34,183 nucleotides of DNA, from the NCBI GenBank assembly GCA_964391805.1, contig CAYMNK010000017.1, positions 1 through 34,183 of the forward strand, in the 5' to 3' direction. Shown piece by piece: positions 1-5,846 of the stretch (position 1 is the stretch's first letter; every line of letters starts with the position of its first letter). Below the pieces are notes generated by a model. That model was not told the DNA's origin and made no database searches. It saw only the letters and a list, made by a program, of their open reading frames with translations. The stretch comes from RUG14300 sp964391805 (GTDB lineage Bacteria; Bacillota; Clostridia; Christensenellales; CAG-1252). The position numbers and the translations under genes were made by a program.

Positions 1-50
1 CAGAAAGTACTTGGCTGGACACGGCCCGGGAGGATATGTTGTTGCCGGAT
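1..50 (+). rRNA. rrf: 5S ribosomal RNA, 3' end only
   Basis: The segment carries the 3' part of a bacterial 5S rRNA: the TACTTGG...CGGCC arm, then GGGAGGATA, ending in TTGCCGGAT, which would pair with the missing 5' end. It is cut by the window edge. The tRNA seven bases downstream fits the tail of an rRNA operon. Recognition is from memory of clostridial 5S sequences. Confidence 0.8.
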
Positions 51-56
51 ACCAAT

Positions 57-132
57 GCCTTTTTAGCTCAGTCGGTAGAGCATTCGGCTGTTAACCGAAG
101 TGTCGTAGGTTCGAGTCCTACAAGAGGCGCCA
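57..132 (+). tRNA. tRNA-Asn (anticodon GTT)
   Basis: A 76-nt cloverleaf with encoded CCA. The acceptor stem GCCTTTT (57-63) pairs with AAGAGGC (122-128), with discriminator G129 and CCA 130-132. The D arm contains AGCTCAGTCGGTAGAGC. The anticodon stem is TTCGG/CCGAA with loop CTGTTAA, so the anticodon is GTT. The T arm has GGTTCGAGTCC. It follows 5S rRNA as the last gene of an rRNA operon. Confidence 0.96.
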
Positions 133-168
133 AAAAAATTCCAGGATGTTAAGTTCTGGAATTTTTTT
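133..168 (+). terminator. Intrinsic terminator of the rRNA/tRNA operon
   Basis: The arm AAAAATTCCAG and its complement CTGGAATTTTT flank an 11-nt loop and run into a T tract. It starts directly after the tRNA CCA end. The A-rich 5' side makes it potentially bidirectional. Confidence 0.85.
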
Positions 169-305
169 ATATCTATTAGCTTGTTTTTTTATCAAGGTTT
201 ATCAATTGCGCATAGTTTTATTGCTTACTTATTCTTTCCACTATCATAGTGAATATATATATCATCCCGTGATAATAATATTGAATAATACTTTACCCAT
301 TATAG

Positions 306-379
306 GTCATAATGAGAGAAGGTTGACAGTCCGCAGTCGAACGGCGTAGCCGCGACACATAGTGTCGGTATCTGAATCC
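306..379 (+). repeat. Interspersed structured repeat, type A, copy 1
   Basis: Starts GTCATAATGAG. Stem-loop 2 is CGGC-GTA-GCCG and stem-loop 3 is CGACAC-ATA-GTGTCG, followed by GGTATCTGAATCC. Stem-loop 1 is degenerate. A truncated piece of the type B variant follows at 380-426. Confidence 0.8.
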
Positions 380-512
380 AAATAGTGAGAATCATATTGT
401 TTATCAGTTTGGAATCTTTCTGACTGTAACGGCAGTATATTTAATATATATTTGGGAATCCATTTTTAGTTTATTTTTCTTTAATACCTTTTTACATTTT
501 TTTGATAAATAC

Positions 513-542
513 TTGATTTGATATTATTTTCAAATATATAAT
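513..542 (+). promoter_or_regulatory. Putative promoter for the cysteine hydrolase
   Basis: TTGATT (513-518), an 18-bp spacer, then TATAAT (537-542), placing the transcript start about 20 nt before the ATG. The region is very AT-rich, so a chance match is possible. Confidence 0.4.
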
Positions 543-568
543 ATATAAAACGATATAGGAGAACGAAT

Positions 569-1075
569 ATGAAATACTTAATAGTTGTAGATATGCAAAA
601 TGATTTTATCTCGGGTGCGTTGGGTTCAGAACATGCAAAAGCGATTGTTAATGGAGTTGTTAATAAGGTAAAGCATTTTGATGGTACCGTCATTTTTACA
701 AGAGACACCCATAATGATAAATATTTAAGAACGCTTGAAGGGAAAAACTTACCCGTACCTCATTGTATCAAGGGTACAAACGGATGGGAAATATGCGACG
801 AACTTAAATCTTATGCGGAAATAATTGTCGACAAACCGTCTTTTGGAAGTTTAGACCTTCCAGATATAATAAAAAGAGGGCGTTCGAGAGTTGAAGAAAT
901 CGAATTATGCGGTTTATGCACCGACATTTGCGTTATATCTAATGCAATGATTTTGAAAGCAAATTTTCCCGAAACGCCTATTGTAATCGATTCTTCATGT
1001 TGTGCAGGCGTAACAAAAGAAAGCCACGACAACGCACTAAATGCAATGAAAGCCGTGCAAATAATAATAAAATAG
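569..1075 (+). CDS. Cysteine hydrolase, isochorismatase/nicotinamidase family
   Basis: A 168-aa cytoplasmic protein of the isochorismatase-like fold. The family triad is visible as D8 (VVDMQNDF), K89 (VDKPSFGS) and C121 (GLCTDICV). D46-x-H48 and H65 (PHCIKGT) match the metal-binding positions of nicotinamidases. Members cleave amides such as nicotinamide, so nicotinamide to nicotinate (NAD salvage) is the best guess, but substrate cannot be read from sequence. AGGAG at 557-561 sits 7 nt before the ATG and decides the start. It appears monocistronic. Length is slightly short for PncA and typical of clostridial homologs. Family sure, substrate unsure. Confidence 0.88.
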   Translation: MKYLIVVDMQNDFISGALGSEHAKAIVNGVVNKVKHFDGTVIFTRDTHNDKYLRTLEGKNLPVPHCIKGTNGWEICDELKSYAEIIVDKPSFGSLDLPDIIKRGRSRVEEIELCGLCTDICVISNAMILKANFPETPIVIDSSCCAGVTKESHDNALNAMKAVQIIIK

Positions 1076-1081
1076 GTTAAT

Positions 1082-1177
1082 TACTCTGCCCCTGGTATTG
1101 ATAATCGTCAGCATGCTCGATTAATAACACCGCAGGAATATGAAAAATATAAAAAATTTTTTAAAGGAGTAAAATAA
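1082..1177 (+). pseudogene. Possible C-terminal remnant of a lost protein
   Basis: After the hydrolase stop, an open frame without any start codon reads as a protein-like tail: YSAPGIDNRQ, then ITPQEYEKYKKFF, stop at 1175-1177. Its composition looks like a folded C-terminus rather than random AT-rich DNA. The frame is shut upstream by the hydrolase stop at 1073-1075. It could be what remains of a larger gene after a deletion. No family assigned, and chance cannot be excluded. Confidence 0.25.
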
Positions 1178-1193
1178 AAAGTTAGGGAATGAC

Positions 1194-1460
1194 TTGAATG
1201 AGTTTATAAATGACATGTATCATAACCCGGGAAAAGAGATTATTTATCATGGGAAGAGGTATATGATTACAGGATATATTGACGAAGTTGGTCAATTATA
1301 TACATTAGAGATTTGCACCATTGAAAAAGAAAGTAAAGAGTTGTTTAAATACACATCTAAATTAAGAAATGCGTGTGTTGAAGCTTTTGAAAAAGCGAAA
1401 ATATTTGATGGTAAAACAATTTACGAAGCTGAAAAGGAAATGAAAGTTCTTTTCGGTTGA
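1194..1460 (+). CDS. Small hypothetical protein, 88 aa
   Basis: I do not recognise a family. The 88-aa product is soluble and charged, with a probable N-terminal beta-rich half (EIIYHGKRYMITGYIDEVGQLYTLEI) and a C-terminal helical half ending in EAEKEMKVLFG. The only usable start is TTG at 1194 with AGGGA (1184-1188) 5 nt upstream. A better AAAGGAG (1163-1169) lies too far away, and the next ATG after it opens a two-codon frame, so the 5' end may be altered. Size, and position after a possible truncated gene, would suit an orphan immunity-type or accessory protein, but that is only inference. Confidence 0.5.
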   Translation: MNEFINDMYHNPGKEIIYHGKRYMITGYIDEVGQLYTLEICTIEKESKELFKYTSKLRNACVEAFEKAKIFDGKTIYEAEKEMKVLFG

Positions 1461-1531
1461 TTTGGTTTGATTGTGCTTACTTTAATAAAAAAAATCTGAC
1501 AACAACACAACTATATCTAATGTAGTGATTT

Positions 1532-1555
1532 AAAAAAAAGAGGCGTTTCAGCCTC
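1532..1555 (-). terminator. Terminator of the TetR gene
   Basis: Read on the minus strand: GAGGC, 6-nt loop, GCCTC, then a run of eight T. It lies 15 nt beyond the TetR stop codon. Confidence 0.8.
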
Positions 1556-1569
1556 CGAAAAATAAATAA

Positions 1570-2163
1570 TTATTTAAACAAATAAACCAACATACTGATT
1601 ACCGATTTTTTCATACAATCGTAATCGATATACTCATGACAATCGTAAACGTATTCATGGGCAAACGATTGAATAAGGTTCATAGCGATATGGACCTTTT
1701 CTTTTAATCCGTCGATAACGAGCCCCGATTCGTTAAGTGCTTTAGAAACATATAGCGTAATATTATCTTCGAGCACCATAAATCTTTGGTTGATTTCTTT
1801 ATCGGTAGTCGAGAGTGAATGCAAAATATTATGGATATTAGCATTGGACTTATGCAATTCTATAGCAAGGTCGAGGAATCCTATTATAAGGCTTTCGAAG
1901 TCGACGGGAGCGGATATTTTTGCAAGATAAGCTTTGAGGGGATCTGACACTTTATTCATATATATTTCGATAACATATATCAATATATCTCTCTTATCGC
2001 TGAAATATCCATAGACGATACCGGTGGAAACGCCCGCTCTTTTAGCAATGTCGGTGGTATTGGCATTATAAAAACCAACCTCCGAAAAAATTTCGTAAGC
2101 GGCATCGATTATTCTTTGTTTTTTGTCTTTAGCACGGTCTTGAACCGGTTCTCTGATTTTCAT
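1570..2163 (-). CDS. TetR/AcrR-family transcriptional regulator
   Basis: A 197-aa one-component regulator. The N-terminal helix-turn-helix (about residues 14-60) has the family pattern RIIDAAYEIFSEVGF, TTDIAKRAGVSTGIVYGYF and DKRDIL. The helical ligand-binding half follows and ends near residue 197. The frame can be extended to a TTG six codons upstream (2181), but that lies inside the promoter spacer. I prefer ATG 2163, which sits about where transcription should start and has no Shine-Dalgarno, so a leaderless mRNA is likely. The gene diverges from the feo operon and is the nearest candidate to bind the palindromes at 2306 and 2368. Ligand unknown. Confidence 0.85.
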   Translation of the reverse strand: MKIREPVQDRAKDKKQRIIDAAYEIFSEVGFYNANTTDIAKRAGVSTGIVYGYFSDKRDILIYVIEIYMNKVSDPLKAYLAKISAPVDFESLIIGFLDLAIELHKSNANIHNILHSLSTTDKEINQRFMVLEDNITLYVSKALNESGLVIDGLKEKVHIAMNLIQSFAHEYVYDCHEYIDYDCMKKSVISMLVYLFK

Positions 2164-2169
2164 AACGAT

Positions 2170-2198
2170 ATTGTACCGCAAAATGTAAAAAAAATCAA
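2170..2198 (-). promoter_or_regulatory. TetR promoter, apparently leaderless
   Basis: On the minus strand: TTGATT (2198-2193), exactly 17 bp, TACAAT (2175-2170). Only 6 nt separate the -10 box from ATG 2163, so the predicted first transcribed base is the A of the start codon. Confidence 0.55.
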
Positions 2199-2305
2199 CC
2201 CCTTAAAATAAAATCGTAAATACTTATAAAAAATTTGCCTTTGAATATAGATAATATGGCGACTACAGTGAAGAATTTTGTAATTAATAAAAAAAATATT
2301 GTATG

Positions 2306-2327
2306 AATATGAAAAAACATTCATATT
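2306..2327. promoter_or_regulatory. feo operator 1, 8-6-8 palindrome
   Basis: Perfect inverted repeat AATATGAA-N6-TTCATATT, ending 4 bp before the feo -35 box. It is identical in both arms to the site at 2368-2389. It does not resemble a Fur box (GATAATGATTATC type) or a DtxR box. Confidence 0.75.
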
Positions 2328-2331
2328 TCGC

Positions 2332-2360
2332 TTGACTAAAACATAATATCGTGATAGAAT
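2332..2360 (+). promoter_or_regulatory. feo operon promoter
   Basis: TTGACT (2332-2337), 17-bp spacer, TAGAAT (2355-2360). Predicted start near 2367, at the first base of operator 2, giving a leader of about 47 nt. Confidence 0.7.
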
Positions 2361-2367
2361 TTGTACG

Positions 2368-2389
2368 AATATGAAGTTTTATTCATATT
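2368..2389. promoter_or_regulatory. feo operator 2, 8-6-8 palindrome
   Basis: Second perfect AATATGAA-N6-TTCATATT, 62 bp downstream of operator 1 and covering about +1 to +22. A repressor bound here would block initiation. Paired sites flanking the promoter would also allow looping. Confidence 0.75.
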
Positions 2390-2413
2390 TACAAAAAATC
2401 AACGGAGGTTGTT

Positions 2414-2626
2414 ATGCCAATAAGATTAGCACCTTTAAATACAGAACTCAGAATAGTAAGGATTACGGCAGAGGACCGCGTCAAGAAACATCTTGAGAGC
2501 TTAGGGATAACCATCAACGGCGAGGTGTCGGTATTAAGTTCGAGTGGCGGTACCGTCGTCATCAAAATCAAGGATGGTAGAATAGCATTAGACAATGACT
2601 TATCCACCAAAATATTTGTAGCGTAA
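2414..2626 (+). CDS. feoA: FeoA domain protein (first copy)
   Basis: A 70-aa SH3-like FeoA domain protein that assists FeoB in Fe(II) uptake on the cytoplasmic side. Visible family pattern: RIVRITAEDRVKKHLESLGI, TINGEVSVLSSSGG and a closing strand near DGRIALDNDLSTKIFVA. GGAGG (2404-2408) is 5 nt before the ATG. It is the first gene of a feoA-feoA-feoB-peptide operon. Two consecutive feoA genes are common in clostridia, and this copy is the more divergent. Regulation is presumably through the palindromes around the promoter. Confidence 0.9.
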   Translation: MPIRLAPLNTELRIVRITAEDRVKKHLESLGITINGEVSVLSSSGGTVVIKIKDGRIALDNDLSTKIFVA

Positions 2627-2649
2627 ATAAAATATAAGGAGATATTCAA

Positions 2650-2892
2650 ATGGAAAAAACATTAGATTTATTTGAAATCGGCGAGAGCGGAATAATCAAG
2701 TCCGTTAGTGGCGAAGGTAAAATAAAAAGAAGGTTGTTCGATATGGGTATCACTCCGGGTGCAGAGATTTACATGCGTAAAAGAGCGCCCTTAGGAGATC
2801 CTATCGAAATAACACTTAGAGGCTACGAACTTACATTGCGTAAGAGTGAAGCGGTATGTGTTACGGTTTATCAGAAGGAGGTTAACGCATAA
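2650..2892 (+). CDS. feoA: FeoA domain protein (second copy)
   Basis: An 80-aa FeoA protein with the classic pattern: KSVSGEGKIKRRLFDMGITPG (split here for reading: residues 18-38), then MRKRAPLGDPIEITLRGYEL and the LRKSEA strand. It is closer to canonical FeoA than the upstream copy. AAGGAG (2636-2641) precedes the ATG by 8 nt. The stop codon overlaps the feoB start by one base (TAATG), implying coupled translation and a fixed ratio with FeoB. Confidence 0.93.
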   Translation: MEKTLDLFEIGESGIIKSVSGEGKIKRRLFDMGITPGAEIYMRKRAPLGDPIEITLRGYELTLRKSEAVCVTVYQKEVNA

Positions 2893-5249
2893 TGAAAAGA
2901 TTTGCATTAGCAGGTAATCCTAACTGCGGAAAAACGACATTATTCAATAGTTTAACCGGATCGACCGCCCACGTAGGTAACTGGCCCGGTGTAACAGTCG
3001 ATAAAAGAGACGGTGTATATAAGAAATGTGCAGAGCCCATACAAATAGTGGATTTACCGGGCATTTATTCTCTATCTCCGTACACTCCCGAAGAGGTTAT
3101 TGCGAGAAACTACATTTTAGACGAAAAACCCGACTGTATCATCAATATTGTCGATGCAACAAACCTTGAGCGTAACCTTTATTTGAGTACTCAAATAATG
3201 GAAATCGACGTACCAATGGTTATCGCATTGAACTTCATGGACACGGTTGAGAAAAACGGTGACAAAGTAGACGTAGCAGAACTTGAAAGAAAATTAGGCA
3301 TACCCGTAGTCAAGATTTCCGCATTAAAGGAAGTCGGCTTAAAGGAATTGATGGATAAGGCATACAGCACATCCAAAAGACCTCGTAAGGGTATATCCGT
3401 ACTCGATGGAACGGCTATTTCCCATCTTATCGGCGATGTAAACATTGCATTGAAGGGACAAAAGGTAGAAAACCCCTTATTCCACGCGATTAAGCTCGTT
3501 GAAAACGACGAAATCGAGGTTGAAATGCACAAACAAACCGTTGAAATGGTTAATGAATTTAAAACTACATTCAACGATGAGTTATTCGGAACCGATTTTG
3601 AAGCACTTATTGCAGATGCGAGATATAAATTTATATCCAAAAACTTCTCATCGGTAGTAGAGCGCAAAAATAAGGACAGAGTCAAGATGAGCAAATCGGA
3701 TAAAGCCGACAAGGTGTTGACTCACAAAATATGGGGTATACCTATATTTATTGTAATTCTATTTGCAATATTCCATCTTACCTTTGGCGAAGATTTATTG
3801 TACTTAGGCGCAATATTCGGTTTACCATCACTTGAAGATTTACATGCGTCCTGGTTTATTGATGGCGAACCCGCCAACTTCGGTGTTAAACTGCTACAAT
3901 GTTTTTATGACGGAGCGGTGATGTCGCCGGGCGTTATAATCAATAATATTTGGAATGAATGTATTGTAGGCGAACTCTTCGGCTTAGTTCAAGGTGCAGT
4001 AGAGGGCAGTTCGATGGCTCCTTGGGCAATCGGTTTAATTAATAGCGGTATAATTGATGGTTTAGCATCAGTATTATCATTCTTACCGCAAATACTTGTC
4101 TTGTTCTTGTTCTTTTCGATTCTCGAGGATTCGGGATATATGGCACGTATCGCATTTATTTTGGATAGAGCCTTCCGTAAATTCGGACTTTCGGGTAGAG
4201 CATTTATGCCTATGATAATGGGCTTCGGATGTTCCATTCCCGCAATGATCAACACAAGAACTTTGGCTGACGAAAAGGAAAGAACGGCAACCGTTAGAGT
4301 TATCCCATTCTTCTCTTGTGGCGCAAAGCTTCCTATTCTTACGGCAGTTGCAGGTGCAATCGTATCGCATTTCGGTGTAAGCAACGCAGACGCTATCACC
4401 TTCGGAATGTACATACTCGGTATCGTAGTAGCCATTATAAGCGTATTGCTTATGCGTAACACATCCTTAAAGGGCGAAACACCTCCCTTTATTATGGAGC
4501 TTCCCACATACCACGCACCTCAATTCAAGAATTTGATGGCTCACCTTTGGGACAAGACCAAGCACTTCGTCAAGAAAGCATTCACCATCATTCTTGCTTC
4601 TACCATTGTAATTTGGGTATTGACTCACTTCTCATTTGACTGGCATCTACTCGAGGACGAGCAAATCAACGAAAGCATTCTTGCCGGGCTCGGTAAATTG
4701 GTACAACCGATCTTCACTCCGCTTGGCTTCGGTTCACAATTAGGCGCATACGGCTGGGTATTTGTAGTAGCAGTTGTAGCAGGTCTTATCGCAAAAGAAA
4801 ACGTTATCGCAACATTCGGTACTTTGGGTGCTTGTTTAGTAGCGGTAGCCGGTATGGAATTCGGTGGACTTGATATTTTCGCAGAAGACGGTATCGATGC
4901 AGTTCAAGCAATGATTATGGCAACAGGTATAACAATTCCCGGATTGATTTCCTTCATTGCCTTCAATATGACAACCATTCCTTGCTTCGCAGCAGTTGCA
5001 ACAGCAAAGGGCGAGCTTCCCTCTAAGAGCAGATTTAACTGGACCTTAGTGTTCTGGTTAGCGTCCTCTTACATCGTAGGCGCAGTTGTATATACCATCG
5101 GTTCTTGGTGGTGGACCTCATTCATCTGGGCAGTAGTTGTAGCAGCAGTTGTAGCACTTATTGTACTCAAAAATAAAGGTATGCTTAAAGTTAAGAAAGC
5201 AAGCGTTGCCGCAGTAGAAGTTGCAGCCGACGAAAACGAGGTTGAGTAA
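2892..5249 (+). CDS. feoB: Ferrous iron transport protein B
   Basis: A 785-aa inner-membrane Fe(II) transporter with an N-terminal G domain. G1 is GNPNCGKTT (8-16), G2 T35 in GVTVDKR, G3 DLPG (54-57), G4 NFMD (114-117), G5 ISAL (142-145). After a helical guanine-nucleotide dissociation region come the membrane gate repeats, including GFGCSIPAM with its conserved Cys and the second-gate NMTTIPCFAAVATA. About ten hydrophobic segments are seen. Length fits the family. Start ATG 2892 overlaps the preceding stop, with AGAAGGAGG just upstream. The C-terminus is acidic (VAADENEVE). A confident assignment. Confidence 0.97.
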   Translation: MKRFALAGNPNCGKTTLFNSLTGSTAHVGNWPGVTVDKRDGVYKKCAEPIQIVDLPGIYSLSPYTPEEVIARNYILDEKPDCIINIVDATNLERNLYLSTQIMEIDVPMVIALNFMDTVEKNGDKVDVAELERKLGIPVVKISALKEVGLKELMDKAYSTSKRPRKGISVLDGTAISHLIGDVNIALKGQKVENPLFHAIKLVENDEIEVEMHKQTVEMVNEFKTTFNDELFGTDFEALIADARYKFISKNFSSVVERKNKDRVKMSKSDKADKVLTHKIWGIPIFIVILFAIFHLTFGEDLLYLGAIFGLPSLEDLHASWFIDGEPANFGVKLLQCFYDGAVMSPGVIINNIWNECIVGELFGLVQGAVEGSSMAPWAIGLINSGIIDGLASVLSFLPQILVLFLFFSILEDSGYMARIAFILDRAFRKFGLSGRAFMPMIMGFGCSIPAMINTRTLADEKERTATVRVIPFFSCGAKLPILTAVAGAIVSHFGVSNADAITFGMYILGIVVAIISVLLMRNTSLKGETPPFIMELPTYHAPQFKNLMAHLWDKTKHFVKKAFTIILASTIVIWVLTHFSFDWHLLEDEQINESILAGLGKLVQPIFTPLGFGSQLGAYGWVFVVAVVAGLIAKENVIATFGTLGACLVAVAGMEFGGLDIFAEDGIDAVQAMIMATGITIPGLISFIAFNMTTIPCFAAVATAKGELPSKSRFNWTLVFWLASSYIVGAVVYTIGSWWWTSFIWAVVVAAVVALIVLKNKGMLKVKKASVAAVEVAADENEVE

Positions 5250-5251
5250 TT

Positions 5252-5419
5252 ATGGGACCGTTAGAAATCATATTGATAGTTGTATGCTCTGCAATAGTGA
5301 TAGGAGCAATTGTGGCGCACATTATCCGCAAGAAAAAGGGTAAACCATCATGTGACTGCGGTTCATGCTCAGGTAATTGCTCATGCTGTCACGGTATTGA
5401 CACGGAAAAGAAAAAATAA
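5252..5419 (+). CDS. FeoB-associated Cys-rich membrane protein
   Basis: A 55-aa protein. Residues 4-25 form one membrane helix (LEIILIVVCSAIVIGAIVAH), then a basic stretch RKKKGK, then a Cys cluster with C34, C36, C39, C43, C45 and C46 (CDCGSC and CSCC). This is the architecture of the FeoB-associated Cys-rich family found after feoB in many Firmicutes, possibly an iron-binding or FeoC-like partner. It starts 3 nt after the feoB stop, with GAGG at 5238-5241 inside feoB. Its role is inferred from context. Confidence 0.88.
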   Translation: MGPLEIILIVVCSAIVIGAIVAHIIRKKKGKPSCDCGSCSGNCSCCHGIDTEKKK

Positions 5420-5492
5420 TTTAATAGCCTTTAATAGTATCATTTATATATGGCGTAAACAATTTCTGATAATTTACGTCAAACATCCACGA

Positions 5493-5533
5493 GGCAGATA
5501 TACGATCGCTTTGACATCGATATCTGCCTTTTC
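5493..5533 (+). terminator. Terminator of the feo operon
   Basis: Long hairpin GGCAGATAT...ATATCTGCC, with an inner CGAT/ATCG extension, followed by TTTT. It lies 74 nt after the last feo gene. Confidence 0.8.
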
Positions 5534-5607
5534 CCTTATCCATAACTTGATTTTCGTTCCGCAATACTGTACGGATATCACTGCGCGTCCATCCGCCGAC
5601 CACCCCC

Positions 5608-5660
5608 GTCCTGTTATACTAAGCGAAGAAATCTGGTATAATAAGTTCAAAAAGAATCCA
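5608..5660 (+). repeat. Degenerate repeat fragment in the feo-pulA gap
   Basis: GTTATACTAAGCGAAG resembles the start of the interspersed repeat. It is followed by TGGTATAATAAGTTCAAAAA, which recurs with one change at 20845-20865. The rest of 5534-5846 holds no gene, only this fragment and the pulA promoter. Confidence 0.5.
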
Positions 5661-5762
5661 CAATTCTACGAAGTCGAATTTCAGCGCGAGTTTTCACTAT
5701 GAAGTAATTCCATTTTTGCTTAATATTAATATGCTTAATTAATAATAAATTAAAATACACTA

Positions 5763-5791
5763 TTGACAGTTTGTGAATTCCATTGTACAAT
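5763..5791 (+). promoter_or_regulatory. pulA promoter
   Basis: Consensus TTGACA (5763-5768), 17 bp, TACAAT (5786-5791). Predicted start near 5798, leaving a leader of about 49 nt. This places any start codon before 5798 out of the transcript. Confidence 0.8.
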
Positions 5792-5846
5792 ATTATCGAC
5801 TCAATCATTATATGGTTGTAGGACATTATTGTTGAGGAGAGAAATT

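Larger units (their letters stand above)
169..568. other. Gene-free gap between tRNA-Asn and the hydrolase
   Basis: I see no credible gene here. The gap holds a small palindrome CACTAT-C-ATAGTG (239-251), a lone TTGCGCAT (206-213) like the motif iterated at 27321-27400, one interspersed structured repeat (306-379), a fragment of its GAATC...GGTATCTT variant (380-426), and the hydrolase promoter at 513-542. A 67-codon open frame in the first part has no ribosome binding site and overlaps the terminator and the repeat. Confidence 0.6.

Noticed and set aside
146..349. 67-codon open frame near the tRNA
   Set aside because: It begins inside the terminator hairpin, has no ribosome binding site, and ends in the structured repeat.
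1073..1177. Read-through of the hydrolase TAG into the following frame
   Set aside because: The frames coincide, but the hydrolase ends at a normal family length, and other genes in the window also end in TAG, so the codon is an ordinary stop.
2300..2395. Fur box at the feo promoter
   Set aside because: The palindromes lack the GATAAT/ATTATC pattern, and no such match was seen nearby.
5763..5846. Upstream extension of the pullulanase frame
   Set aside because: The extension begins at the TTG of the -35 box and lies before the predicted transcript start. GTG 5847 has a good ribosome binding site and opens a lipoprotein signal peptide.
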